Source: Gammaproteobacteria bacterium
GTDB taxonomy: Bacteria > Pseudomonadota > Gammaproteobacteria > Acidiferrobacterales > SZUA-150
Direction: 5' to 3'
DNA length: 5,115 bases
Assembly: GCA_029880755.1 (NCBI GenBank)
Contig: JAOUNW010000138.1
Coordinates: 1 to 5,115, forward strand
Shown here in pieces: positions 1 to 5,115 of this stretch; positions within the stretch are counted from its first letter, which is position 1; each line of letters opens with the position of its first letter. Below the pieces are notes generated by a model. That model was given only the letters and a program-made list of their open reading frames with translations. It made no database searches and was not told the origin of the DNA. The translations under genes and the position numbers were made by a program.

Positions 1-1
1 C

Positions 2-625
2 CGCGCCAAAATAAGGGCCCTCTCCGGGGATCCAAAAACGACGGTTGAAACATTTGCCGACAATCTGAGCAAAAAAAACTACCATGACAGAAACGCGGAA
101 TTGCATGGCTACACCCTGGCCTTGTTGCGCAATCAGCAATATGACCAGGCCAGAGCTCAATCACAGCAGCTCATTAAACGGCAGCCCAATAATGTCCACT
201 ACCGGATTACCGCTGCGGAAATCGAAATGGCTGCGGGTAACTACCGGCAGGCACTGACGCAATATGCAGATACTTACAAAAAATCACCGGAAAACCTGGC
301 TTTGCTGAAAAATTATAGCGCCGCGTTACTGAAAACAGAGAAGTTTAAAGAGGCGCGCACGGTAGTGAAAAAAGCCATCCGGATCGATGCTGATGACCCG
401 GAGCTTCATAGAATGATGGCCACTGCAGCGGGTCAATCCGGTTACAAATTGGAAGCTCACCAGGCCATGGCGGAACATTATTATTTGAATGGGAATACCG
501 GTAGCGCGATACAACAACTGGAACTGGCAAACCGTTACGCCGGTGACAGTTTTTATTTACGCGCAAGCCTGGAAGCTCGTATAAAAACGATTAAAGAAGA
601 AGCGGAACGGTATAAACCCCATTAA
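2..625 (+). CDS. BepA/YfgC-like M48 metalloprotease, C-terminal TPR part (5' end outside the window)
   Basis: The reading frame is open from base 2 to the TAA at 623-625, giving 207 visible residues, so the true start lies upstream of the window. The visible part is all helical repeat. About four TPR-like helix pairs can be followed (roughly residues 34-63, 67-96, 101-133 and 135-180), with typical A/G/Y spacing such as the stretch GNYRQALTQY. The last repeat, with HYYLNGNTGSAIQQLELA followed by DSFYLRASLEARI, closely resembles the conserved end of BepA/YfgC-type periplasmic proteases. In that family an N-terminal M48 zinc protease domain (HExxH) precedes a TPR domain, and the protein helps assemble or degrade outer-membrane proteins such as LptD. 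The protease domain itself is not visible here, so the call rests on the tail alone; a stand-alone TPR protein is the alternative. It is co-directional with sox but separated by 372 bases, and a functional link is unlikely. Confidence 0.75.
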   Translation, partial: RAKIRALSGDPKTTVETFADNLSKKNYHDRNAELHGYTLALLRNQQYDQARAQSQQLIKRQPNNVHYRITAAEIEMAAGNYRQALTQYADTYKKSPENLALLKNYSAALLKTEKFKEARTVVKKAIRIDADDPELHRMMATAAGQSGYKLEAHQAMAEHYYLNGNTGSAIQQLELANRYAGDSFYLRASLEARIKTIKEEAERYKPH

Positions 626-666
626 CCATTCATATCAGTCTTGCCATAAACTATTAGTATATAAGG

Positions 667-688
667 ATATTCGAATTCATTATATTCG
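667..688. repeat. ATATTCG direct repeat with embedded palindrome, possible operator upstream of soxX
   Basis: ATATTCG occurs at 667-673 and again at 682-688, 15 bases apart start to start, and the shorter ATTCG recurs at 711-715. The first copy overlaps the perfect 8-base palindrome ATTCGAAT (669-676). GAAT (673-676) and ATTC (684-687) also form an inverted pair with a 7-base spacer. sox operons are often controlled by ArsR-family sulfane-sulfur sensors (SoxR, SqrR/BigR) that bind AT-rich inverted repeats. An operator role here is inferred only from position and symmetry. I could not match it exactly to the spaced ATTC/GAAT arrangement I associate with SqrR. Confidence 0.3.
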
Positions 689-780
689 GATGATAATTGG
701 AAAATCCTTCATTCGCATCTGTCATCGGCTTATGCTTGCTATCATCTATTAAGTATGGCTATCCTTAGTGCTGAAGCTTT

Positions 781-808
781 TTCACAATTTTCAATATCAG
801 AAAATATT
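781..808 (+). promoter_or_regulatory. Weak candidate sigma-70 promoter for soxXYZA
   Basis: TTCACA at 781-786 matches five of six bases of the -35 consensus. After 16 bases it is followed by AATATT at 803-808, which matches four of six bases of the -10 consensus. It would start transcription about 180 bases before soxX. Other AT-rich hexamers, such as GATAAT at 692-697, could serve equally well, so this is one candidate among several. Confidence 0.2.
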
Positions 809-987
809 TGGCTGGAAAGTATTTAGTGTTTCAGAAATGGTCCGCCGGCAAGAACAGATAAATCAATGCCGAAGCGGGAATGAAACAGGCTTTTTGCGCG
901 TCTCTTATCAAAATCGGTTGGACAAATCCGGAGTGTATTTCTCCTGCCGACAACACCTAACTCACACTCAAACCGAAGTTGGCACAC

Positions 988-995
988 AGGAGGAG
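988..995 (+). promoter_or_regulatory. Strong Shine-Dalgarno sequence of soxX
   Basis: AGGAGGAG lies directly before the ATG at 998. The AGGAGG core ends four bases before the start codon, an unusually complete match to the 16S rRNA tail. It fixes the soxX start and suggests that the operon is well translated from its first gene. Confidence 0.8.
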
Positions 996-997
996 AA

Positions 998-1411
998 ATG
1001 AGGCAAACCAAATTTTTAATTGTCAAAGTCAGCACCCTGGTTCTCATGCTCGGCAGTCTGATCGCAACCTCACAATCCTATGCTGGCGGCGAGATGCCAA
1101 GCAAAGAAGCGTGTGAATCCCCAAGCAGCGCGGCTGTGAAGGGAGGATGTGTTATGACTGACCGCAAGAAGGGCAACTGCATGGCATGTCATCAGTTTAA
1201 AGGGATCGAACAAACCACCTTGCAGGCAGGAAATATTGCGCCGCCATTGGTGGCAATGAAGCAGCGCTTTCCGGACAAGGCTAAGTTACGGGCACAGGTA
1301 TGGGATGCTACAGTCGCTAATCCGGATTCGAGTATGCCGCCTTTCGGCCGACATAAAATTCTGAGTGACGATGAAATCGATAGTATTGTAGAGTTTTTAA
1401 GTACTCTCTAA
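998..1411 (+). CDS. soxX: SoxX, single-haem cytochrome c subunit of the SoxXA complex
   Basis: The 137-residue product is the usual size for a short, one-haem SoxX. SoxX pairs with SoxA in the periplasm and takes up the electrons released when thiosulfate is joined to SoxY. Residues 1-29 form a Sec signal peptide: basic start, hydrophobic core, probable cleavage after SYA and before GG. The haem-attachment motif is CMACH at residues 61-65, with His65 the proximal ligand. The sequence SSMPPFG (111-117) supplies Met113 as the likely distal axial ligand, a hallmark of SoxX. Two further cysteines, Cys39 and Cys51, could form a disulfide. The C-terminal helix, ILSDDEIDSIVEFLSTL, is typical of class I cytochromes c. 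The start is set by the AGGAGG at 988-993. This is the first gene of the cluster, and soxY follows after 50 AT-rich bases. Confidence 0.95.
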   Translation: MRQTKFLIVKVSTLVLMLGSLIATSQSYAGGEMPSKEACESPSSAAVKGGCVMTDRKKGNCMACHQFKGIEQTTLQAGNIAPPLVAMKQRFPDKAKLRAQVWDATVANPDSSMPPFGRHKILSDDEIDSIVEFLSTL

Positions 1412-1449
1412 CTTCGTGACTTGTCGCACTCATTATTAATTTTAAATTT

Positions 1450-1454
1450 AGGAG
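1450..1454 (+). promoter_or_regulatory. Shine-Dalgarno sequence supporting the GTG start of soxY
   Basis: AGGAG at 1450-1454 lies seven bases before the GTG at 1462. It decides in favour of this non-ATG start, which is also the one that yields an intact twin-arginine signal. Confidence 0.75.
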
Positions 1455-1461
1455 AAGATCC

Positions 1462-1935
1462 GTGAATAGATTAAAACGAAGAACTTTTCTGAAGGGCAGC
1501 CTGGCTACTGGTGCCCTAGCGATTGCAGCAGGCAGTGGCCTGCTCCGGCCGACTGAAGTGCTTGCTGCGAGCTGGCCCAAAGACGCCTTTGCCGGAAAAG
1601 ACTTACAGAGCGCCATCCAGGCCCTGTTCGGCAGCAGCGATACTCAAGATAGCAATGCTATTGATATCAAGGCACCACTGCAGGCGGAAAACGGTGCTGT
1701 GGTACCTGTCTCTGCAACAGTATCCCTGCCTGATGTGGAAGGCATCGGGATTTTTGTCGAAAAGAACCCTTCAACGCTGGCTACCGCGGTCAGTCTAAGC
1801 GGAGCATCAGCCTACTACAGCGCTCGAATCAAAATGGGCAAGACGTCACCTGTCCACGTAGTAGTGAAATCTAAGGGTAAACTGTATTCGGCCAAGAAAA
1901 CCATTAAGGTTACAGTTGGCGGATGTGGCGGTTAA
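1462..1935 (+). CDS. soxY: SoxY, sulfur-carrier subunit of SoxYZ
   Basis: SoxY carries the pathway intermediates covalently on a cysteine near its C terminus while SoxXA, SoxB and, where present, SoxCD act on them. The 157-residue product ends in the family signature GGCGG (153-157), making Cys155 the carrier residue. The N terminus is a Tat signal: KRRTFLK at residues 5-11, a hydrophobic stretch to about residue 29, and probable cleavage near VLAA (33-36). The mature part shows the SoxY immunoglobulin-like beta fold, including PVSATVSLPDV and the conserved run RIKMGKTSPVHVVVKSKGK before the swinging arm. Translation starts at GTG, supported by AGGAG at 1450-1454. soxZ follows after 41 bases, as expected for partners of a heterodimer. 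Confidence 0.96.
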   Translation: MNRLKRRTFLKGSLATGALAIAAGSGLLRPTEVLAASWPKDAFAGKDLQSAIQALFGSSDTQDSNAIDIKAPLQAENGAVVPVSATVSLPDVEGIGIFVEKNPSTLATAVSLSGASAYYSARIKMGKTSPVHVVVKSKGKLYSAKKTIKVTVGGCGG

Positions 1936-1976
1936 CTTGAACAGCACAGAAAACAGAGAATGATGAGGAAAAGACA

Positions 1977-2288
1977 ATGGCAAGATTAACTAAAGTCAAA
2001 ACCCGTCCAAAGGGCAATGAAACAGAAATTCTGGTGCTGGTTAACCATCCCATGGAAACCGGAAACCGTGTCGATAAAAAAACAAAAGAGAAGATCCCGG
2101 CACATTTTATCCAGAAAATGACCTTCAAGGTAAACGGCAAGCAAGTTGCAGAGGCCGATCTGGGTACAGCGGTATCCCAGAATCCTTTAATAGGCGTCAG
2201 GGTAAAAAATGCTAAAAAAGGCGCAAAGGTGGAAGTCAGCTGGACTGACAATAAAGGCGAACAAGGCAGCGCTAACGCCACTGTCTGA
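1977..2288 (+). CDS. soxZ: SoxZ, partner subunit of the SoxYZ sulfur carrier
   Basis: SoxZ is the small beta-sandwich partner that stabilises SoxY and helps present its carrier arm to the Sox enzymes. The 103-residue product has the usual family length and the conserved segments ILVLVNHPMETGNR (about residues 19-32), PAHFIQKMTFKVNGK (41-55) and the closing strand KVEVSWTDNKG. There is no signal peptide, which is normal: SoxZ is co-exported with Tat-targeted SoxY. No cysteine is present, so it cannot carry sulfur itself. GAGG at 1965-1968 serves as the Shine-Dalgarno sequence. A gap of 66 bases separates it from soxA. Confidence 0.96.
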   Translation: MARLTKVKTRPKGNETEILVLVNHPMETGNRVDKKTKEKIPAHFIQKMTFKVNGKQVAEADLGTAVSQNPLIGVRVKNAKKGAKVEVSWTDNKGEQGSANATV

Positions 2289-2354
2289 TTCTTCGATACG
2301 ACAAACCACCGGTAACCACTGGATGCAGGCAAAAACGTAACTGGAGAGAACATT

Positions 2355-3185
2355 ATGAAAAAATTTATCATGGCCATTACTGCGCTGGGAGTTTTATGTA
2401 GCACTCTACCGCTTATGGTGCAGGCAAGCCCGCAGGGTGACCTAAAAGCGTTTCGGGCACACTTCAAAAAGACATTTCCTGACGTAAAATTTGATGACTT
2501 TTCTGATGGCCTGTACGCATTGCCCGGCGCAGAAAATCGGCGGGAAGAGTGGCAAGCTATTATGGAATTTCCTCCCTATGAAATTGAACTGGAAAAGGGC
2601 AAGAAGTTCTGGGAAAAAAATAAACTGGCCAGCTGTTTCCCCAACAAGGGGCGCGGTATCGCCAACAACTACCCTTATTGGGATAGTAAGCGGAAAGAAG
2701 TTCGGACACTGGTCATGGACATTAACTCGTGTCTGCAACAAAAGAAGATGGAGCCCATTAAGGATCTGAACAAAGGCACCATGGCACAGGTAGTCGCCTA
2801 CATGAAGTCGCTGTCCAATGGCAAACGAATCAAGATTGACCTATCTGATCCTGGTGCTATTGCTGCCTATGAAAAAGGTAAGCAGTATTACTGGGCTCGC
2901 CGGGGCCAATTGAATTTCTCCTGCGCCCACTGCCACGTAGACAATGCCGGCAAGTTCGTCGGCGGCAACATTCTCAGCGCCGGTCTCGGTCATGGTGTCG
3001 GGTTTCCGGCCTATCGGTCCAAATGGGGCGGATTGGGTACTCTGCATCGTCGCTACGGCGGTTGTAACAAAAACATTCGCGCCAAAGATCTAAAGCCACA
3101 AAGCGAGACCTATCGCGCACTGGAGCTGTATGAGACCTATATGAATACCGGTCTTCCCATAAAGGCCCCCAGTCAACGTTTCTAA
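2355..3185 (+). CDS. soxA: SoxA, cytochrome c subunit of SoxXA (single-haem type)
   Basis: SoxA is the catalytic cytochrome of SoxXA, which joins thiosulfate to the SoxY cysteine. The 276-residue product has a Sec signal with probable cleavage after VQA (22-24). Only one haem motif is visible: CAHCH at 190-194. Cys237, in the stretch RYGGCNKN, matches the conserved active-site cysteine that ligates the haem and is found as a persulfide in characterised SoxA. In two-haem SoxA proteins a CxxCH lies in the N-terminal half; here the equivalent region reads LASCFPNKG (Cys94). It pairs with Cys126 in MDINSCL, probably as a disulfide, which is the arrangement known from single-haem SoxA. GGAG at 2343-2346 is the Shine-Dalgarno sequence. 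A strong terminator begins 18 bases after the stop codon, so this is probably the last gene of the first transcript. Confidence 0.95.
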   Translation: MKKFIMAITALGVLCSTLPLMVQASPQGDLKAFRAHFKKTFPDVKFDDFSDGLYALPGAENRREEWQAIMEFPPYEIELEKGKKFWEKNKLASCFPNKGRGIANNYPYWDSKRKEVRTLVMDINSCLQQKKMEPIKDLNKGTMAQVVAYMKSLSNGKRIKIDLSDPGAIAAYEKGKQYYWARRGQLNFSCAHCHVDNAGKFVGGNILSAGLGHGVGFPAYRSKWGGLGTLHRRYGGCNKNIRAKDLKPQSETYRALELYETYMNTGLPIKAPSQRF

Positions 3186-3197
3186 AAGGAAACAGAC

Positions 3198-3254
3198 ATG
3201 GCAAATAAAAACCCGGCGCTTATGCCGGGTTTTTATTTGGTGAAAGCCACGTGA
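3198..3254 (+). other. 18-codon reading frame running through the terminator (doubtful)
   Basis: An ATG at 3198 opens an 18-residue frame (MANKNPALMPGFYLVKAT) ending at TGA 3252-3254. AAGGA at 3186-3190 lies seven bases upstream, a plausible Shine-Dalgarno sequence just after the soxA stop. The frame covers the whole hairpin of the soxA terminator. It could be chance, since the hairpin sequence dictates most of the codons. It could also be a leader peptide whose translation affects termination, or the stub of a lost gene; in some sox clusters soxK sits between soxA and soxB. Nothing in the peptide resembles a known family. Confidence 0.15.
3203..3238. terminator. Intrinsic (rho-independent) terminator after soxA
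   Basis: Perfectly complementary 15-base arms, AAATAAAAACCCGGC (3203-3217) and GCCGGGTTTTTATTT (3224-3238), flank the six-base loop GCTTAT. The core is a six-base GC-only stem followed by TTTTTATTT, a textbook terminator. Because of the matching A-tract on the left, it would work on both strands. It separates soxXYZA from soxB. Confidence 0.92.
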
Positions 3255-3279
3255 TCTATCCGACAATACGATGCATAAT
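3251..3279 (+). promoter_or_regulatory. Weak candidate promoter for soxB
   Basis: CATAAT at 3274-3279 matches five of six bases of the -10 consensus, but the hexamer 17 bases upstream (GTGATC, 3251-3256) matches only three of six at -35. The location, between the soxA terminator and soxB, is where a separate promoter would be expected. The call rests more on that context than on the sequence. Confidence 0.22.
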
Positions 3280-3343
3280 GGAATGGAAGCAGCATTGGCA
3301 GCGTCTTTTAGGACAACAATCAATAGTTGAACAAAATTAATTT

Positions 3344-3348
3344 GGAGG
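3344..3348 (+). promoter_or_regulatory. Shine-Dalgarno sequence that sets the soxB start at ATG 3354
   Basis: GGAGG lies five bases before the ATG at 3354. It lies inside the longer frame that begins with TTG at 3327, and that TTG has no comparable upstream site, so the shorter start is preferred. Confidence 0.8.
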
Positions 3349-3353
3349 CAGGC

Positions 3354-5102
3354 ATGAGTCTCTCGCGGCGTGAATTTTTACAACTCCTGGCAATGGCAAG
3401 TGCTGCCGGTTTAAATCTTGGTGGCTGCAAGGGACAAAAGGGATCATCGGCTAAAACCAATAATCTTTATGACTTCGATGTATTTGGTAATGTTTCGCTG
3501 TTGCATTTTACAGACTGTCACGCACAACTGAATCCCATTTATTTTCGTGAACCCAGCATCAACATTGGTGTCGGCAAGGCTGTTGGCAGACCTCCCCATG
3601 TTGTGGGTGATGCCTTGCTTAAGGAATTCAATATCACGGCCAATACCCCTGAAGCGCACGCCTACACCTATTTAAACTACATTGAGGCGGCAAGTAAGTA
3701 TGGCAAGGTGGGGGGATTCGCCCATTTGAGTACTCTTGTGAAAATGCTGCGTGCCCAACGGCCTAACCGCAGCTTGCTGCTGGACGGTGGCGACACCTGG
3801 CAGGGTTCCGCCACATCCTTGTGGACGAATGGACAGGATATGGTGGACGCCTGCAAATTACTGGGCGTGGATGTCATGACGGGGCACTGGGAATTTACGT
3901 ATGGCGCAGAGCGTGTACAGGAAATTATAGAGAAAGACCTAAAGGGCCATATTGAATTTCTTGCTCAGAATGTTGTGGACAGCACATTTGAAGATCCGAT
4001 TTTTAAAGCCTACACAATACGAGAATTGAATGGAGTGCCGGTAGCAATTATTGGTCAGGCCTTCCCCTATACCCCCATTGCCAATCCACGTTATCTGGTG
4101 CCCGACTGGAGCTTTGGTATTCGTGACGACCAAATGCAGGCCAATGTCGACAAGGCACGCAATGAAGGCGCGCAAGTGGTTGTTGTGTTGTCCCACAACG
4201 GCATGGACGTTGATATCAAAATGGCCAGCAGGGTCAACGGTATTGATGTGATTCTGGGAGGGCACACACACGATGGTATGCCGGCTCCGACAATTGTTCA
4301 GAACAACGGCGGCAAGACACTGGTAATCAATTCCGGCTCTAATGGAAAATTTCTTTCCGTGCTTGATCTCGATGTAAAGGCGGGAAAAGTTGCCGACTAT
4401 CGTTTCAAACTGTTACCGATATTTTCCAACATGCTTGATCCTGACAAGAACATGACCGACTTTATTGAAAAATCCCGGGCACCCTATAAAACCAAACTAG
4501 AGGAAACCCTGGCCATTACTGAAAGCCTGCTATACCGGCGCGGTAATTTTAACGGCAGCTTTGATCAACTCATTCTGAATGCCATGATTGATGTGCAGGG
4601 TGCCGATATCGCCTTCTCGCCGGGCTTTCGCTGGGGAACGTCGTTGCTGCCCGGTGACCCCATTACTCGGGAGAACCTCATGGATCAGACCGCCATTACC
4701 TATGGTGCTACCACCCTCAACGACATGACCGGCGAGCAGATAAAAGTGATTCTGGAGGACATTGCCGATAATTTGTTTCATGACGACCCCTATCTGCAAA
4801 TGGGTGGCGACATGGTACGAATCGGTGGTCTCAAGTACAGCATTGCCCCCAACGAGAAGATAGGCAACCGTATTTCAGATCTGGAGTTGGGAGGAAAACC
4901 CCTTGACCCAAACAAACGATACCTGGTGGCCGGCTGGGCCAGCGTCCAGGAGCAATCCGAGGACAAAACCAAGATATGGGATGTGGTGGAAGAGTACTTG
5001 CGAGATAAAAAGACCATTAATATTACCGAGATCAACACCCCCAAAATAAAGGGGCTGGGCGACAACCCGGGATACGCACCGACCAGGGAGGAGTCTCTCT
5101 AA
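3354..5102 (+). CDS. soxB: SoxB, manganese-dependent thiosulfohydrolase (sulfate thiol esterase)
   Basis: SoxB hydrolyses the sulfone from SoxY-bound S-thiosulfonate, releasing sulfate in the periplasm. It belongs to the 5'-nucleotidase/metallophosphatase family and carries the two-metal site motifs: HFTDCH (51-56), DGGD (144-147), GHWEFTYG (177-184), SHNG (280-283) and GGHTHDG (302-308). GHWEFTYG is diagnostic, because nucleotidases have GNHE there and SoxB replaces it with GHWE. The 582-residue length and the C-terminal 5'-nucleotidase-type domain are normal. The N terminus has a Tat signal, SRREFLQ (4-10), followed by LGGC (22-25), which fits a lipobox. I chose ATG 3354 over TTG 3327 because of the GGAGG at 3344 and because it puts the twin arginines at residues 5-6. 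It lies beyond the soxA terminator and is probably a separate transcription unit. Confidence 0.96.
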   Translation: MSLSRREFLQLLAMASAAGLNLGGCKGQKGSSAKTNNLYDFDVFGNVSLLHFTDCHAQLNPIYFREPSINIGVGKAVGRPPHVVGDALLKEFNITANTPEAHAYTYLNYIEAASKYGKVGGFAHLSTLVKMLRAQRPNRSLLLDGGDTWQGSATSLWTNGQDMVDACKLLGVDVMTGHWEFTYGAERVQEIIEKDLKGHIEFLAQNVVDSTFEDPIFKAYTIRELNGVPVAIIGQAFPYTPIANPRYLVPDWSFGIRDDQMQANVDKARNEGAQVVVVLSHNGMDVDIKMASRVNGIDVILGGHTHDGMPAPTIVQNNGGKTLVINSGSNGKFLSVLDLDVKAGKVADYRFKLLPIFSNMLDPDKNMTDFIEKSRAPYKTKLEETLAITESLLYRRGNFNGSFDQLILNAMIDVQGADIAFSPGFRWGTSLLPGDPITRENLMDQTAITYGATTLNDMTGEQIKVILEDIADNLFHDDPYLQMGGDMVRIGGLKYSIAPNEKIGNRISDLELGGKPLDPNKRYLVAGWASVQEQSEDKTKIWDVVEEYLRDKKTINITEINTPKIKGLGDNPGYAPTREESL

Positions 5103-5106
5103 AGGA
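5103..5106 (+). promoter_or_regulatory. Possible Shine-Dalgarno sequence of a gene beyond the window
   Basis: AGGA follows the soxB stop codon immediately, and no terminator is visible in the remaining bases. This hints that another gene starts just past the right edge, but only 13 bases can be seen. Confidence 0.2.
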
Positions 5107-5115
5107 ACCAACGGT

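Larger units (their letters stand above)
626..997. other. Intergenic region upstream of soxX
   Basis: This 372-base stretch separates the protease gene from soxX. The first 200 bases are strongly AT-rich and the rest is closer to the coding average. I see no tRNA, no intrinsic terminator for the upstream gene and no recognisable protein. A GTG-initiated frame (768-1001, 77 codons) overlaps the soxX start but has no Shine-Dalgarno sequence and no recognisable domain, so it is not called. The region most likely holds the sox promoter and operator. The main visible structures are the ATATTCG repeat near 667-688 and a weak sigma-70-like promoter near 781-808. Confidence 0.7.

Noticed and set aside
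101..103. TTG as the start of the TPR protein
   Set aside because: The frame stays open to the left edge of the window, and the upstream residues are plausible protein. The gene is cut by the window, not started at this codon.
930..944. Small GGAG/CTCC hairpin upstream of soxX
   Set aside because: Only four base pairs with a seven-base loop; too weak to be meaningful.
768..1001. GTG-initiated frame of 77 codons that ends by overlapping the soxX start (ATGA)
   Set aside because: There is no Shine-Dalgarno sequence before the GTG, no recognisable domain or signal, and the composition resembles translated non-coding DNA. The ATGA overlap is suggestive of coupling but can be produced by chance from the soxX start itself.
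1910..2467. 185-codon frame on the - strand opposite soxZ and the soxA start
   Set aside because: It lies entirely antisense to well-supported soxZ and its flanks, and its protein has no recognisable features. It is a shadow of the codon use of soxZ.
3248..3253. CACGTG palindrome before soxB
   Set aside because: A six-base palindrome is expected often by chance and there is no second copy or longer symmetry around it.
3327..3353. TTG start giving SoxB nine extra residues
   Set aside because: The GGAGG at 3344-3348 is correctly placed for ATG 3354, and the twin-arginine motif then lies at its usual distance from the start. The TTG has no ribosome binding site.
1..5115. CRISPR array, insertion sequence, tRNA or mobile element
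   Set aside because: No spaced repeat series, transposase, terminal inverted repeats or tRNA-like cloverleaf was seen on either strand.

Overview
This window carries a compact thiosulfate-oxidation (Sox) gene cluster, all on the + strand, in the order soxX-soxY-soxZ-soxA-soxB. It is preceded by the 3' end of a BepA/YfgC-like M48 metalloprotease gene. The proteins look proteobacterial, most probably from a gammaproteobacterial sulfur oxidiser. Reasons are the BepA-type TPR tail next door, moderate GC content, the single-haem form of SoxA and the style of the SoxB Tat signal. No taxonomic marker is present, so the organism is an inference.

Layout. Bases 2-625 are the C-terminal TPR part of the protease, cut by the left edge. 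Bases 626-997 are a 372-base, AT-rich intergenic stretch with no convincing gene; it holds a repeated ATATTCG element and must contain or lead to the sox promoter. soxX (998-1411), soxY (1462-1935), soxZ (1977-2288) and soxA (2355-3185) follow at 41-66 base spacing, each with a Shine-Dalgarno sequence, and probably form one operon. A strong, perfectly symmetrical intrinsic terminator (3203-3238) stands right after soxA. soxB (3354-5102) follows with its own Shine-Dalgarno sequence. It is therefore either expressed from a separate promoter or by partial read-through. Thirteen bases remain after soxB, including a possible Shine-Dalgarno sequence for a further gene.

How the genes work together, from established knowledge of the Sox pathway: SoxXA (c-type cytochromes) oxidatively joins thiosulfate to the C-terminal GGCGG cysteine of SoxY in the SoxYZ carrier. 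SoxB then hydrolyses the terminal sulfone as sulfate. All of this happens in the periplasm, and the export signals fit: Sec signals on SoxX and SoxA, Tat signals on SoxY and SoxB, and none on SoxZ, which is exported bound to SoxY. soxCD is not in the window. If it is absent from the genome, the organism would use the truncated pathway that leaves sulfane sulfur for storage or for cytoplasmic oxidation.

I found no undescribed system. The points most worth a second look are the terminator between soxA and soxB with an 18-codon reading frame running through it, a possible lipobox cysteine in the SoxB Tat signal, the single-haem SoxA architecture, and the repeat upstream of soxX.
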